Source: Micromonospora rhizosphaerae
Lineage (GTDB): Bacteria; Actinomycetota; Actinomycetes; Mycobacteriales; Micromonosporaceae
Length of the DNA: 64,000 bases
Assembly: GCF_900091465.1 (NCBI RefSeq)
Contig: NZ_FMHV01000002.1
Coordinates: 3,844,001-3,908,000, forward strand
Direction: 5' to 3'
Every line of letters begins with the position of its first letter. Within the stretch, counting starts at the first letter, position 1. Of the stretch, positions 34,206-43,512 are shown one piece after another. The translations under genes were made by a program, and so were the position numbers. The notes under the pieces are model-generated. The model was not told the DNA's origin and searched no databases. It saw only the letters and a list, made by a program, of their open reading frames with translations.

Positions 34206-34607
34206 TCACGAGGGGAGCCCCGGGGAGTGGGCGCGGTGCAGCCAGCGCGGGCCGTGCACCTCCGCGCCGAGCGCGCCCACCCGCCGGCGCAACTCACGGT
34301 CAGCCGTCACCACCAGCCGCCGGCGGTCCGGCGTCGCCGCCACCAGGTCGACGATCGTGTCGTCACCGGACCCGGCGGCGGCGACCACCCGGACACCCGG
34401 CGCGCCCGGCACGTCCCTCGCCGCCCCCTCGACCACCAGCACCACCTCCACCGGCCCCGGCAGCTCCGGCGGCACCCCCCGCTCGGCCAGCGGCGCCAGC
34501 GCATCCCGCAGCCGGGCCGCCGCGCCGGCCCGGTCCCGCCACCAGCCGTCCGGCCGGGAGCCGACCACGTTGGCGCCGTCCACGATCAGCAACGGCCTCG
34601 TCTCCAT
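34206..34607 (-). CDS. NYN-domain (YacP-like) protein, putative RNase
   Basis: 133 residues from ATG METRPLLIVDGANVVGSRPD; GTG three codons upstream is possible. PIN-like NYN fold with acidic residues in LIVDGANVVGS, GSGDDTIVDLVAATPDRR and VVTADRELRRRVGALGAEVH, the usual metal-binding set. NYN proteins cleave or bind RNA. It stands alone and is divergent from the ClpC-like gene, with a 123-bp gap. Confidence 0.8.
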   Translation of the reverse strand: METRPLLIVDGANVVGSRPDGWWRDRAGAAARLRDALAPLAERGVPPELPGPVEVVLVVEGAARDVPGAPGVRVVAAAGSGDDTIVDLVAATPDRRRLVVTADRELRRRVGALGAEVHGPRWLHRAHSPGLPS

Positions 34608-34632
34608 GGCCACAGCCTGCCACTCGTGAAGC

Positions 34633-34657
34633 GTTTGTCGCGCCGAGCGCGGGGTAG
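34633..34657 (+). promoter_or_regulatory. SigB/SigF-type promoter for the ClpC-like gene
   Basis: GTTT, a 15-nt spacer and GGGTAG; the ATG at 34731 lies about 75 bp downstream. An induced Clp ATPase fits a general-stress sigma factor. Confidence 0.6.
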
Positions 34658-34730
34658 CCACCGCCGACCGTGCCGCGCCCGCGGGTTGACCTCGGCGACC
34701 ATCCCGCGCCCGACTCCGGAGGACAGAGAT

Positions 34731-37274
34731 ATGCGACCCGGTGAATTCGGCCCCGACCCGTGGGACGAGTTTCTGGCCCGGTACTTCGGCCGGGGCGAGG
34801 GGGGACGTCGGCCGCCGCACCGGGTCGACATCACCCGGCTGATGACCGCCGACGCGCGCGAGATGCTGGCCGACGCGGCCCGGCGGGCGGCCCAGCGGCA
34901 CAGCAACGACCTGGACACCGACCATCTGCTCTGGGCGGCGTTGCAACGCGAGCCCCTGCGCGACCTGGTACGGCGGGCCGGCGCGGACCCGGACGCCCTG
35001 CTCAATGCCCTCGGTGGGCGCGGTGACGGCGCGCCCCGGGGGGAAGTGCCGCCGAACCTCTCGCTCACCCCGGCGGCCAAGCGGGCGCTGCTCGACGCCC
35101 ATCAACTCTCCCGGGCGATGGGGGCGAACTATATCGGTCCGGAACACATCCTGATGGCCCTGCCGCTGAACCCGGAGTCGCCGGCCGGTCGGATGCTCGC
35201 CGCCGGTCGGGTCCAGCCCGAGTCCTTGCAGGCCGCCAGCGCGGAACGGGGGGCCGGCCCCAGGCCGGATCGCGGCACGCCCACCCTGGACCAGTACGGG
35301 CGGGACCTGACGGACCTGGCCCGGGCCGACCAGATCGACCCGGTGATCGGGCGGGCCGACGAGATCGAGCAGGCGGTCGAGATCCTGTCCCGCCGGACCA
35401 AGAACAACCCGGTGCTGATCGGTGAGGCCGGCGTCGGCAAGACCGCGATCGTGGAAGGGCTGGCCGAGCGGATCTGCGACGGTGACGTGCCGCAGACGCT
35501 GCTCGGCAAGCGGGTGGTCCAGCTCGACCTGGCCGGCCTGGTCGCCGGAACCCGCTACCGCGGCGACTTCGAGGAACGGCTGAAGAAGGTGATCGATGAG
35601 ATCCGGGCGCACAAGGACGAGCTGATCATCTTCCTGGACGAGATCCACACCCTGGTCGGGGCGGGCGGCGCCGGCGCCGAGGGTGGGATGGACGCATCCA
35701 ACATGCTCAAGCCGGCCCTGGCCCGGGGCGAGCTGCGGGTGATCGGCGCGACCACGCTGGACGAGTACCGGCGCAGCATCGAGAAGGACGCCGCGCTGGC
35801 CCGCCGGTTCCAGCCGGTCTTCGTGCCCGAGCCGACCCTCGAGGACACGGTCGCCATCCTGCGCGGCCTGCGCGACCGGTACGAGGCGCACCACCAGGTC
35901 CGGTTCACCGACGAGGCCCTCGTCGCCGCCGCCGAACTCTCCGACCGGTACATCACCGACCGGTACCTGCCGGACAAGGCGATCGACCTGATCGACCAGG
36001 CCGGCGCCCGGGTCCGATTGCGGACCCGCACCCCGGCTGAAGACGTGCGCGACCTGGAGCGGCAGCTCGACGAGATACGCCGGAACAAGGCGCAGGCGGT
36101 CTCCGACGAGCAGTACGAGCGCGCCTCCGAGCTGCGCGACCGGGTGTCCGAGCTGGAGGACCAGATCCGCCGCGCGAGGGGCGACGGCGAAAGCCCCGAG
36201 GTGCCGACGGTCGGGCCGACCGAGATCGCCGAGGTGGTCTCCCGGGCCACCGGCATCCCGGTCGCCCAGCTCACCGAAGAGGAACGCGACCGGCTGCTCC
36301 GCCTGGAGGGGTACCTGCACGAGCGGGTGGTCGGGCAGGACGACGCGGTCAGCGCGGTCGCCGAGGCGGTGCGCCGCTCGCGAACCGGGCTGGCCGACCC
36401 GAACCGGCCGATGGGCAGCTTCCTCTTCCTCGGCCCGACCGGCGTGGGCAAGACCGAACTGGCCCGGGCCCTGGCGGAGGCGCTGTTCGGCGAGTCGGAC
36501 CGGATGGTCCGGGTGGACATGAGCGAGTTCCAGGAGCGGCACACGGTCAGCCGGCTGGTCGGCGCCCCGCCCGGCTACGTCGGGTACGAGGAGGCCGGCC
36601 AGCTCACCGAGGCGGTGCGCCGCCGCCCGTACGCCGTGGTGCTGCTCGACGAGATCGAGAAGGCGCACCCGGACGTGTTCAACATCCTGCTCCAGGTGCT
36701 CGACGACGGCCGCCTGACCGACAGTCAGGGCCGCACGGTGAACTTCAAGAACACCGTACTGATCATGACGAGCAACCTGGGCTCGGAGCTGATCACCGGC
36801 GCCCAGCGCACCGTGGGTTTCGACCTTGCTCAGCCAGGTCGGGAACAGGAAGCCAGCGAGCTGCGGGAACGGCTGCTGCGCCGGTTGCAGGAGAACTTCC
36901 GCCCGGAGTTCCTCAACCGGATCGACGAGGTGATCGTCTTCCAGCGGCTGGAGGCCGAGCAGCTGCGGCAGATCACCGAGCTGATGCTGGAGGAGACCAG
37001 GCGCCGGCTGCACGCCCAGGACATCCAGATCGAGTTCACCCCTGCCGGCATCGACTGGCTCGCCGAACATGGCTACCAGCCGGAGTTCGGCGCCCGACCG
37101 CTGCGCCGGGTGATCCAGCGGGAGGTCGACAACCGGGTCTCCCGGATGCTGCTGGAACACCAGGTCTCGCCCGGCCAGAAGGTCGTCGTCGACGCGCGGG
37201 ACGGACAGCTCGTCATCGACGTGTTTGCCGGTGACCGCGACTACGCCGCCGCCAGCACGTCGCACCCGCGGTGA
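34731..37274 (+). CDS. ClpC-like AAA+ unfoldase
   Basis: 847 residues from ATG with GGAGGACAGAG upstream. Clp N-domain ([17 protein letters not shown]), first AAA+ module ([18 protein letters not shown], Lys237; [20 protein letters not shown]), a UVR-type middle segment ([20 protein letters not shown]) and second AAA+ module ([20 protein letters not shown], Lys574; [20 protein letters not shown]). A VGF tripeptide in [11 protein letters not shown] fits the ClpP-docking loop. The N-terminus begins with an extra ~35 Gly/Arg-rich residues unlike the housekeeping ClpC. It is likely a second, stress-induced ClpC paralogue feeding ClpP. Confidence 0.88.
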   Translation: MRPGEFGPDPWDEFLARYFGRGEGGRRPPHRVDITRLMTADAREMLADAARRAAQRHSNDLDTDHLLWAALQREPLRDLVRRAGADPDALLNALGGRGDGAPRGEVPPNLSLTPAAKRALLDAHQLSRAMGANYIGPEHILMALPLNPESPAGRMLAAGRVQPESLQAASAERGAGPRPDRGTPTLDQYGRDLTDLARADQIDPVIGRADEIEQAVEILSRRTKNNPVLIGEAGVGKTAIVEGLAERICDGDVPQTLLGKRVVQLDLAGLVAGTRYRGDFEERLKKVIDEIRAHKDELIIFLDEIHTLVGAGGAGAEGGMDASNMLKPALARGELRVIGATTLDEYRRSIEKDAALARRFQPVFVPEPTLEDTVAILRGLRDRYEAHHQVRFTDEALVAAAELSDRYITDRYLPDKAIDLIDQAGARVRLRTRTPAEDVRDLERQLDEIRRNKAQAVSDEQYERASELRDRVSELEDQIRRARGDGESPEVPTVGPTEIAEVVSRATGIPVAQLTEEERDRLLRLEGYLHERVVGQDDAVSAVAEAVRRSRTGLADPNRPMGSFLFLGPTGVGKTELARALAEALFGESDRMVRVDMSEFQERHTVSRLVGAPPGYVGYEEAGQLTEAVRRRPYAVVLLDEIEKAHPDVFNILLQVLDDGRLTDSQGRTVNFKNTVLIMTSNLGSELITGAQRTVGFDLAQPGREQEASELRERLLRRLQENFRPEFLNRIDEVIVFQRLEAEQLRQITELMLEETRRRLHAQDIQIEFTPAGIDWLAEHGYQPEFGARPLRRVIQREVDNRVSRMLLEHQVSPGQKVVVDARDGQLVIDVFAGDRDYAAASTSHPR

Positions 37275-37288
37275 ACCGGAGGGTGGAC

Positions 37289-37456
37289 ATGACCGAGCCT
37301 GAGGAGACCGGGGAGGACACGGAGCGGACCGAACCGATCGTGGCCCCACCCACCGCGAACCCCGGCCGGGTGAAGGTGCCGCCGGAGGGCCTGCAACAGG
37401 AGACCGACGAGGGCGACCCGACGCCGTCCGGGCCGCCGCCGGGAGAGGAGGCGTGA
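37289..37456 (+). CDS. Small acidic protein after the ClpC-like gene
   Basis: 55 residues from ATG MTEPEETGEDTERTEPIVAP, with GGAGGGTGGAC upstream. Rich in Glu, Pro and Thr, with no hydrophobic core, so probably disordered. It begins 14 bp after the ClpC-like stop and its stop overlaps the next start (TGATG). It could be an adaptor or substrate tag for the unfoldase, but that is speculation. Confidence 0.6.
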   Translation: MTEPEETGEDTERTEPIVAPPTANPGRVKVPPEGLQQETDEGDPTPSGPPPGEEA

Positions 37457-37806
37457 TGGTACGCGAACAGCGGGTGGATCCCGAGGTCGAGGTGATCTGG
37501 GAGGACTTCCACGCCCTCGTGAACGTCCCCTCCGAGCAGCTGCGCCGGTGGCTGCTGACCCGCGGCTCGGGGGAGGAGGCGTTCGGTCCCGACCCGGACC
37601 TGAACCTGCCCGAGCCGGGCCGGCACATCCTGCGGGTCCTGGGCAAGCGCAAGGTGGACCTGACCCGGGAGGACATCGAGGTGATGCAGGAGGCGATCGA
37701 CCGTATCCGGTCGCTCATCGACGCCCGGCCGAGCGGTGGCAACGTCGACAACGAGTGGCGGCACTCCCTGCTCGACCTCGGCCACGACGTCCTGATCGAA
37801 CGCTGA
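37456..37806 (+). CDS. DUF3140 family protein
   Basis: 116 residues, starting MVREQRVDPEVEVIWEDFHA at an ATG overlapping the previous stop. The family pattern is clear: VNVPSEQLRRWLLTRGSGEE, GRHILRVLGKRKVDLTREDI and SLLDLGHDVL. DUF3140 members are small helical proteins proposed to bind DNA, of unknown role. Translational coupling places it in the ClpC-like operon, likely under the same SigB/F-type promoter. A strong terminator follows. Confidence 0.85.
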   Translation: MVREQRVDPEVEVIWEDFHALVNVPSEQLRRWLLTRGSGEEAFGPDPDLNLPEPGRHILRVLGKRKVDLTREDIEVMQEAIDRIRSLIDARPSGGNVDNEWRHSLLDLGHDVLIER

Positions 37807-37814
37807 CCCGACGA

Positions 37815-37844
37815 GACGGCACCCGGGACCTCCCGGGTGCCGTC
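37815..37844. terminator. Bidirectional hairpin terminator
   Basis: Arms GACGGCACCCGGGA and TCCCGGGTGCCGTC pair over 13-14 bp around a 2-4 nt loop. It lies between the convergent DUF3140 gene and the small gene at 37855. Confidence 0.85.
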
Positions 37845-37854
37845 AACCGTGGAC

Positions 37855-38091
37855 TTACTCGGACTCCAAGCTGGGCAGCTGCAGGCCGGCGGCATCGGCG
37901 GCCGCCTGCCGGTCGGCGCGGGCCTGCTCCTCGCGACTGAGCAGGTTGGCGTACTCGGTGATGTCGGCCGGGTCCGGCACCTCCGGCAGGCGGCGCAGGA
38001 AGGCCTCGACGTCCGCGGAGGCGGCGGTGTGCACGGTGGCCGCCTGGCGCAGCAGCTCCCGCTGGTCCGCGGCCGGGTAGAGATCGGTCAT
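37855..38091 (-). CDS. Hypothetical 78-residue helical protein
   Basis: Starts MTDLYPAADQRELLRQAATV. Helical and acidic (ADVEAFLRRLPEVPDPADIT, SREEQARADRQAAADAAGLQ), with no membrane segment. Family not recognised. It lies 19 bp after the LysR gene on the same strand, so it may be co-transcribed with it. Confidence 0.6.
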   Translation of the reverse strand: MTDLYPAADQRELLRQAATVHTAASADVEAFLRRLPEVPDPADITEYANLLSREEQARADRQAAADAAGLQLPSLESE

Positions 38092-38110
38092 GGGAGCCTG
38101 ATACCCGCCG

Positions 38111-39106
38111 TCAGCCGGTTCGCACCCCGCCAGGCGGTCCGGCCGTCGACGGCCGGGCGCCGAAGTCCGGATGGCGCAGCAGCCAGGCCAGGTAGTCCGG
38201 GTGCGGTGCCAGCGAGTCGGTGTACGCCGCCACCGCCGTCTCCAGCATCGTCTCCGCGACCCGGGCGGCCGGCGCGTCCGGGTGCCAGCCCAGCAGCAGC
38301 CGCCAGCGCAGCGGCGTCCCGGTCAGCCGGCGGGTGACCAGCCCGGCGACCGGGCGGAAGGTGGCCTGGCAGAGCGCCACCGCCTCGCCCGCGTCGACCA
38401 GGTCCACGCAGCCCCGCACGTCGGTCTCGTACACCTTCCGTGGGGTGAAACCGGCGCGGGCGCAGGCGGCGGCGAAACAGTCGCCGAAGCAGCCGTCACC
38501 GGGCGCCGCGACCCACTGCTCGCGCCGCAGGTCCGCCAGGCGCACCTCGTCCCGGCCGGCCAGCGGGTGGGTCTGCGGCAGCAGCACGAACACCGGGTCG
38601 ACGGCGATCTCCCGCCAGCTCAACCCGAACTCGGCCGAGGGGCTCGAGTCCCCGCACACGCCGGTCAGCGCGAAGTCCAGCCGCCCGCCAGCCACCAGTT
38701 GGGCCAGCTCGTCCATCGACCAGGAGGCGTACGTGGTGATCTGCACCTGGGGCTGCTCGGCGGCGAGCCGGTGCACCAGCCGGCCCAGGATGGGGCTGTT
38801 CACCCCGCCGAGCCGGTACCGGCTCGGCGGGTCGCCGGCCCCGGCCAGCCGGGCCGCCTCGTCCTGGAGGCCCTTCATCGCCGGCAGCAGCACCCGGGCC
38901 CGGGCCAGCACCAACTCACCCAGGGCGGTGGGGCGGGCACCCCGGCGGTCCCGCTCGAACAGCGGGCCGCCCAGGGTCCGCTCGATCCGCTGGAGCTGGG
39001 CGGTCAGGGCCGGCTGGGCGAGGCCGAGCGTCGAGGCCGCCTTGGTCACGCTTCCCGTCTCCGCGATGGCGCACACCACCCGCAGGTGTCGCAGCTCCAG
39101 ATTCAT
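38111..39106 (-). CDS. LysR-family transcriptional regulator
   Basis: 331 residues, starting MNLELRHLRVVCAIAETGSV. N-terminal winged helix (SVTKAASTLGLAQPALTAQL, ERTLGGPLFERDRRG), a linker helix, and a periplasmic-binding-like effector domain from ~residue 92 (YRLGGVNSPILGRLVHRLAA). It binds a small effector and controls usually divergent targets. No divergent neighbour exists here (the upstream hemerythrin gene is on the same strand), so targets are not predicted. Confidence 0.9.
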   Translation of the reverse strand: MNLELRHLRVVCAIAETGSVTKAASTLGLAQPALTAQLQRIERTLGGPLFERDRRGARPTALGELVLARARVLLPAMKGLQDEAARLAGAGDPPSRYRLGGVNSPILGRLVHRLAAEQPQVQITTYASWSMDELAQLVAGGRLDFALTGVCGDSSPSAEFGLSWREIAVDPVFVLLPQTHPLAGRDEVRLADLRREQWVAAPGDGCFGDCFAAACARAGFTPRKVYETDVRGCVDLVDAGEAVALCQATFRPVAGLVTRRLTGTPLRWRLLLGWHPDAPAARVAETMLETAVAAYTDSLAPHPDYLAWLLRHPDFGARPSTAGPPGGVRTG

Positions 39107-39184
39107 ACAGTGACGGTAGGACCACGGCCCGCTTGGGGGAAGGCCCGAACGGCATCGCTCGCTACCGATGCGTACCGGCTCCGC

Positions 39185-39805
39185 TCAGGCCTTCGGCGGC
39201 CGCTTCAGGTCGGCCAGGTAGGTCCGCCGCCCGGTCACCACGTCCCGCACCTTGTCCACCACGCCCACCGCCGGTTCGACGATCCGGTTCCAGGGCGGCG
39301 TCGCCGGGGTGCCCGGGTGCGGCCGAGTCGGTGCCGCCTCCTCGGCGATCTCCCACCGGTTGCCCAGCCGGATCAGCTCGGCATCGGTGGCCACCTCGCG
39401 CAACGGGGTCACCAGCGCGGCGACCCGGCGGACGTGACCGCGCACCCGGTCGGCCACCTCGATCAGTGCCGGGTCCTCCGGCCCGGTCAGTCCCTTGAGG
39501 GCGGTGAGCAGTGCCGCGTCCGCCTCGATCTCCCGGTCGACCAGCGCCGCGCTCGCCGGCACGACGGCCCGGGCGGCGGGGAAGAGGTACTGCTCCTCGG
39601 CGGAAAGGTGCCGGGACACCGTGGCGGTGAGCACGTCCACCACCTCCCGCCGGCGCTCCGCCGTCAGGTCCGGGTCCGCGGCCTGGTCACAGAGGCCGAG
39701 CAGCTGCCGGTGCTCCCGGTCGGCGATGTCGGCCATGTTCCGGCCGCCGGGCCGGTAGGCGTCATCGGCGGCGGGCGGCAGCGGCGGCAGCGGGACGGTC
39801 ATCAT
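39185..39805 (-). CDS. Hemerythrin-domain protein
   Basis: 206 residues from ATG, with GAGGAGGGC just upstream. Residues ~20-130 form a HHE-type four-helix bundle: ADIADREHRQLLGLCDQAAD, TVSRHLSAEEQYLFPAARAV and a distal His in RVRGHVRRVAALV. These His and Glu residues bind a di-iron centre that senses or carries O2 or NO. The C-terminal 70 residues are basic and Pro-rich. A SigB/F-type promoter lies about 75 bp upstream. Confidence 0.85.
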   Translation of the reverse strand: MMTVPLPPLPPAADDAYRPGGRNMADIADREHRQLLGLCDQAADPDLTAERRREVVDVLTATVSRHLSAEEQYLFPAARAVVPASAALVDREIEADAALLTALKGLTGPEDPALIEVADRVRGHVRRVAALVTPLREVATDAELIRLGNRWEIAEEAAPTRPHPGTPATPPWNRIVEPAVGVVDKVRDVVTGRRTYLADLKRPPKA

Positions 39806-39881
39806 GCCCTCCTCGATCGGTGGCCGGCCGGTCACGGCAGGGCCGGCGGCCCGGTGGGCGGTGCCGGGGACGCCAGCGGCG

Positions 39882-39907
39882 GTACCCGGACGCCGTTGCG
39901 GCGAAAC
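39882..39907 (-). promoter_or_regulatory. SigB/SigF-type promoter for the hemerythrin gene
   Basis: Minus strand GGTTT, 16-nt spacer after GTTT, then GGGTAC. Spacing is the same as in the DksA/TraR and DUF2231 promoters. Confidence 0.58.
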
Positions 39908-39970
39908 CGCGCCCCGACTTCGCCGGGGCGCGGCGAACCGGGCATCGGCCCCGGCTGGTATGAAGAAGCG

Positions 39971-41299
39971 ATGACGAGCGACTCCGCTTCCGCCCACCCC
40001 CGCCAAACCGACGAGGTCGTCGACCTCTGCCGCGACCTGCTGCGCATCGACACGACCAACACCGGGGACAACGACACCAGCGTCGGGGAACGCCGCGCCG
40101 CGGAGTACGTGGCGGAGAAGCTGGCGGAGGTCGGCGTGGACGCGGAGATCTACGAGTCGGCGCCGGGCCGCGCGAACCTGGTCGCCCGGATCGCCGGCAC
40201 CGACCCGGGCCGGGACGCGCTGCTGGTGCACGGCCACCTCGACGTGGTGCCCGCGGACCCCGACGAGTGGTCGGTGGACCCGTTCTCCGGCGAGATCCGC
40301 GACGGCTACCTCTGGGGCCGGGGCGCGATCGACATGAAGGACTTCGACGCCATGGTGCTCGCCGTCGTCCGCGGCTGGCAGCGCACCGGGGTGCGCCCGT
40401 CCCGGGACATCGTGCTCGCCTTCACCGCCGACGAGGAGGCCGGCAGCGACTACGGCGCGCACTTCCTGGCGCAGCGGCACCGCGACCTCTTCGACGGCTG
40501 CACCGAGGCGATCGGCGAGGTGGGCGGCTTCTCCTACTCCGTCAACGAGCAGCAGCGGCTCTACCTGATCGAGACCGCCGAGAAGGGCATCGACTGGCTG
40601 CGGCTGCACGCCAAGGGCCGCCCGGGGCACGGCTCGTTCATCCACGACGACAACGCGGTCACCGCGCTCGCGGAGGCCGTCGCCCGGGTCGGCCGGCACC
40701 ACTTCCCGGTCACCGTCACCGCGACCGTGCGGGCCTTCCTCGAGGAGGTCTCCGAGGTGCTCGGCGTGGAGGTGGACCCGAATGACCCGGAGACCGCGAT
40801 CGCCAAGCTCGGCCCGATCGCCAACATCATCGGCGCGACCATCCGCAGCACCGCCAACCCGACGCGGCTCGCCGCCGGCTACAAGGACAACGTCATCCCG
40901 GGCCGGGCCACCGCCACCATCGACTGCCGCAGCCTGCCGGGCCAGTCGGAGATGCTGGAGGCGCAGGTGCGGGAGCTGGTCGGCCCGGACATCGACATCG
41001 AGTACATCCAGCGGCAGCCCGCGCTGGAGACCACCTTCGACGGCGATCTGGTGGCCGCGATGTCGGCCGCCCTGCGCGCCGAGGACCCGGGCGCCCGGCC
41101 GGTGCCGTACATGCTCTCCGGCGGCACCGACGCCAAGGCCTTCTCCCGGCTCGGTATCCGCTGTTTCGGCTTCGCGCCGCTGCGGTTGCCGCCCGACCTC
41201 AATTTCTCCGGCCTGTTCCACGGCATCGACGAGCGGGTCCCGGTGGACGGGCTACAGTTCGGCGTGCGGGTTCTGGACCGGTTTCTCCGCAGCTGCTAA
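39971..41299 (+). CDS. M20-family metallopeptidase
   Basis: 442 residues, starting MTSDSASAHPRQTDEVVDLC. Di-zinc exopeptidase or deacylase with the metal and catalytic motifs LLVHGHLDVVPADPDEW, GRGAIDMKDFDAMVLAV, AFTADEEAGSDYGAHFLA and the dimerisation segment GRPGHGSFIHDDNAVTALAE. Cytosolic; hydrolyses a peptide or amide bond, substrate unknown. The gene at 41359 follows on the same strand after 59 bp. Confidence 0.9.
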   Translation: MTSDSASAHPRQTDEVVDLCRDLLRIDTTNTGDNDTSVGERRAAEYVAEKLAEVGVDAEIYESAPGRANLVARIAGTDPGRDALLVHGHLDVVPADPDEWSVDPFSGEIRDGYLWGRGAIDMKDFDAMVLAVVRGWQRTGVRPSRDIVLAFTADEEAGSDYGAHFLAQRHRDLFDGCTEAIGEVGGFSYSVNEQQRLYLIETAEKGIDWLRLHAKGRPGHGSFIHDDNAVTALAEAVARVGRHHFPVTVTATVRAFLEEVSEVLGVEVDPNDPETAIAKLGPIANIIGATIRSTANPTRLAAGYKDNVIPGRATATIDCRSLPGQSEMLEAQVRELVGPDIDIEYIQRQPALETTFDGDLVAAMSAALRAEDPGARPVPYMLSGGTDAKAFSRLGIRCFGFAPLRLPPDLNFSGLFHGIDERVPVDGLQFGVRVLDRFLRSC

Positions 41300-41358
41300 C
41301 CGCGTCCGTGGCGTCACCATCGGCGCGGATCCTCCCCCATCGCGAAGGGACTGTTCAT

Positions 41359-42012
41359 ATGACCGACCAGCAGGGTGAGCTGGACGCCGCCCTTGAGCGG
41401 GTGTTCGACGCGGCCCGCGCCCACCTGGCCGCGGTCCGCGCCGCGCAGGGCCGGATCGACGACGACGACGTCTGGCAGGCGTACGTCGCCTTGAACAACG
41501 CCTCCTACGAGTACGACGAGCAACTCCTCGACGTGTTCGGCGAGGTGACTCCGTGGGACGTCGAGTTGATCGACCCGAACGAGGCCGACGAGCGCTTCGG
41601 CGGTGTCGAGGGCGTCGAGGCGACGGACCCGCACCCGCGGGTGATCTCGGTCCGGCAGCGCCGGGACTACCGGGTGCCGAGCGTCTCCGCCCTGATCCGG
41701 GTCGCCGAGGCCGCCCGCCGGCAGGGCACCCCGGAGGGGGACGAGGCGGCGTCGGTCGAGGGGGTCGGCGAGGCGGTGCTGGAGCTGCTGCAGAGCGGTG
41801 ACGGCTCGCTCAGCGCGCTGGACGTCCCGGAGCTGGAGCCGCTCGACGGGGTGGTCATGGTCAGCGAGGTCAGCACGCCGGTCGACCTGGAGTCGTTCGA
41901 GGACGACGACCCGGTGGGCCCGTTCCAGCCCGCCGCCGACGACCGGCTGATCGGCCGGCTCGACGAGCATCCGTTCCTGGAGCTCGACGAGGAGCACGAC
42001 CACGCCCACTAG
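41359..42012 (+). CDS. Conserved hypothetical acidic protein
   Basis: 217 residues from ATG MTDQQGELDAALERVFDAAR, with GAAGGGA upstream. An N-terminal helical part (DDVWQAYVALNNASYEYDEQ) is followed by a central strand-rich segment (HPRVISVRQRRDYRVPSVSA) and a very acidic C-terminus ending EEHDHAH. Soluble. I recognise it as conserved in the family of organisms but know no function. A perfect palindrome follows as terminator. Confidence 0.7.
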   Translation: MTDQQGELDAALERVFDAARAHLAAVRAAQGRIDDDDVWQAYVALNNASYEYDEQLLDVFGEVTPWDVELIDPNEADERFGGVEGVEATDPHPRVISVRQRRDYRVPSVSALIRVAEAARRQGTPEGDEAASVEGVGEAVLELLQSGDGSLSALDVPELEPLDGVVMVSEVSTPVDLESFEDDDPVGPFQPAADDRLIGRLDEHPFLELDEEHDHAH

Positions 42013-42024
42013 GCCGTGATGCCG

Positions 42025-42052
42025 CCGGGGCCGGACCGCGGTCCGGCCCCGG
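42025..42052. terminator. Perfect 28-bp palindrome, bidirectional terminator
   Basis: Left half CCGGGGCCGGACCG and its exact complement, centred on GC, between convergent genes. An uninterrupted palindrome would form a cruciform or a very stable hairpin in RNA. Confidence 0.75.
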
Positions 42053-42089
42053 GGCGTCCACGTGCTCCCGGCTACGGCTTACGCCGCGC

Positions 42090-42281
42090 TCAGTACGACA
42101 GACCCGGCTGCGGCTGGTTGATCCGCCGACGGCGCAGCATCACCTGCCGCGTGCCGTCCCGGAACAGCCGCACCCGGGCCAACTCCCATCCGGAGAACTC
42201 CGCCTGGATCGCCAGCTGCGCCGCGGCGGTCAGCCGATCGACGTTCGGCGGCAACCGCAGCGGCGCGTATTCGTAGTCCAT
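42090..42281 (-). CDS. DUF5703 family small protein
   Basis: 63 residues, starting MDYEYAPLRLPPNVDRLTAA. Compact alpha/beta pattern with IQAEFSGWELARVRLFRDGT and RQVMLRRRRINQPQPGLSY. This matches what I recall as DUF5703, a small conserved actinobacterial protein of unknown function. It is convergent with the acidic protein gene. Confidence 0.75.
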   Translation of the reverse strand: MDYEYAPLRLPPNVDRLTAAAQLAIQAEFSGWELARVRLFRDGTRQVMLRRRRINQPQPGLSY

Positions 42282-42374
42282 GGCCCCTATGCTGCCCAGC
42301 CCGGCGGCCCTGCGCCAGCCCCTGACGGTGAGCCGCGTCGCGTTCCCGACAGGCGGCCGGCCCTCCGGCCGTTC

Positions 42375-43346
42375 TCAGCCGTCCCGTTCCGGGTAGCCGA
42401 CCGGCACCGCCGAGACGTCGTCCAGGGCGGTGACGATCTCCTTCGGCAGGGTGATCCGCTCCACCTGGAGGGCGCCGAGGAGCTGACCGACGGTGCGGGC
42501 GCCGAGGATCGGCGCGGTCACCCCGGGCCGGTCCCGGATCCAGGCCAGCGCCACCTCGAGCGGCGACACGCCCAGCCCGCTCGCCGCGGTGGCCACCGCC
42601 TCCACGATGCTGGAGCAGCGGGGGTCCAGGTAGGTGGCGACGAACCGCTCGAAGTGCGGTGACGCGGCCCGGGAGTCCGCCGGCCGGCCGTGCCGGTACT
42701 TGCCGGTGAGCACGCCACGACCGAGCGGCGACCAGGGCAGCACCCCCAGGCCGAGCGCCTCGCAGGCGGGCAGCACCTCGCGCTCCACCCCCCGTTCCAG
42801 CAGTGAGTACTCCACCTGGGCGGCGACCACCGGCGCGCGGCCGGGCCAGGCGGCCTGCCAGGCGGCGGCCCGCGCCGTCTGCCAGCCGGAGAAGTTCGAC
42901 ACCCCGACGTACCGGGCCCGACCGCTGGACACCGCGTGGTCCAGGGCGGAGAGCGTCTCGTCCAGCGGGGTGTCCGGGTCGTACCCGTGCACCTGCCAGA
43001 GGTCGACGTGGTCGGTGCCGAGCCGGCGCAGCGAGGCGTCCAGGGTGCGCAGCAGATGGCCCCGCGAGCCGTCCCGGCGGCGGCCGCTGCCCGGTCGCAG
43101 CCCGGCCTTCGTGGCGATGAGCAGATCCTCGCGGGGGACCAGGCTGCCCAGCAGCGAGCCGATCACCGACTCGGCGTCGCCGTCGGCGTAGACGTCGGCC
43201 GTGTCGACGAGGTTGCCGCCCGCGTCGAGGTAACTCTTCAGCTGGGCGGCCGCGTCGTCGGCGTCGGTGTCCCGTCCCCAGGTCATGGTGCCGAGCGCGA
43301 GCCGCGAAACCGCCAACCCGCTTCGGCCGAGCGGTCGCTGTTGCAT
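42375..43346 (-). CDS. Aldo/keto reductase
   Basis: 323 residues, TIM barrel. Starts MQQRPLGRSGLAVSRLALGT, with the catalytic tetrad regions DTADVYADGDAESVIGSLLG (Asp and Tyr), LIATKAGL (Lys) and LWQVHGYDPDTPLDETL (His), and the NADPH site PILGARTVGQLLGAL. It reduces aldehydes or ketones with NADPH; substrate unknown. It is divergent from the F420-dependent oxidoreductase gene. Confidence 0.92.
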   Translation of the reverse strand: MQQRPLGRSGLAVSRLALGTMTWGRDTDADDAAAQLKSYLDAGGNLVDTADVYADGDAESVIGSLLGSLVPREDLLIATKAGLRPGSGRRRDGSRGHLLRTLDASLRRLGTDHVDLWQVHGYDPDTPLDETLSALDHAVSSGRARYVGVSNFSGWQTARAAAWQAAWPGRAPVVAAQVEYSLLERGVEREVLPACEALGLGVLPWSPLGRGVLTGKYRHGRPADSRAASPHFERFVATYLDPRCSSIVEAVATAASGLGVSPLEVALAWIRDRPGVTAPILGARTVGQLLGALQVERITLPKEIVTALDDVSAVPVGYPERDG

Positions 43347-43512
43347 GGGTGAACCTTATTTCGAACCCGGCGTGACGGATATCCTCGCTCCCGTCAAGTT
43401 CCCGCTCGACCGCTCGCCCGAGGCGGCGGTGAGGGGGTGAGCCGGTGATCGGGTCCGTTCGCCGCATTGCGTAACCTGATGCGACCTGTGGTGCGGATGG
43501 TGGGGAGGACCA

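Noticed and set aside
34206..37895. 1229-codon open frame antisense to the ClpC-like gene
   Set aside because: Only its last 133 codons (the NYN protein) are real; the rest mirrors the AAA+ gene.
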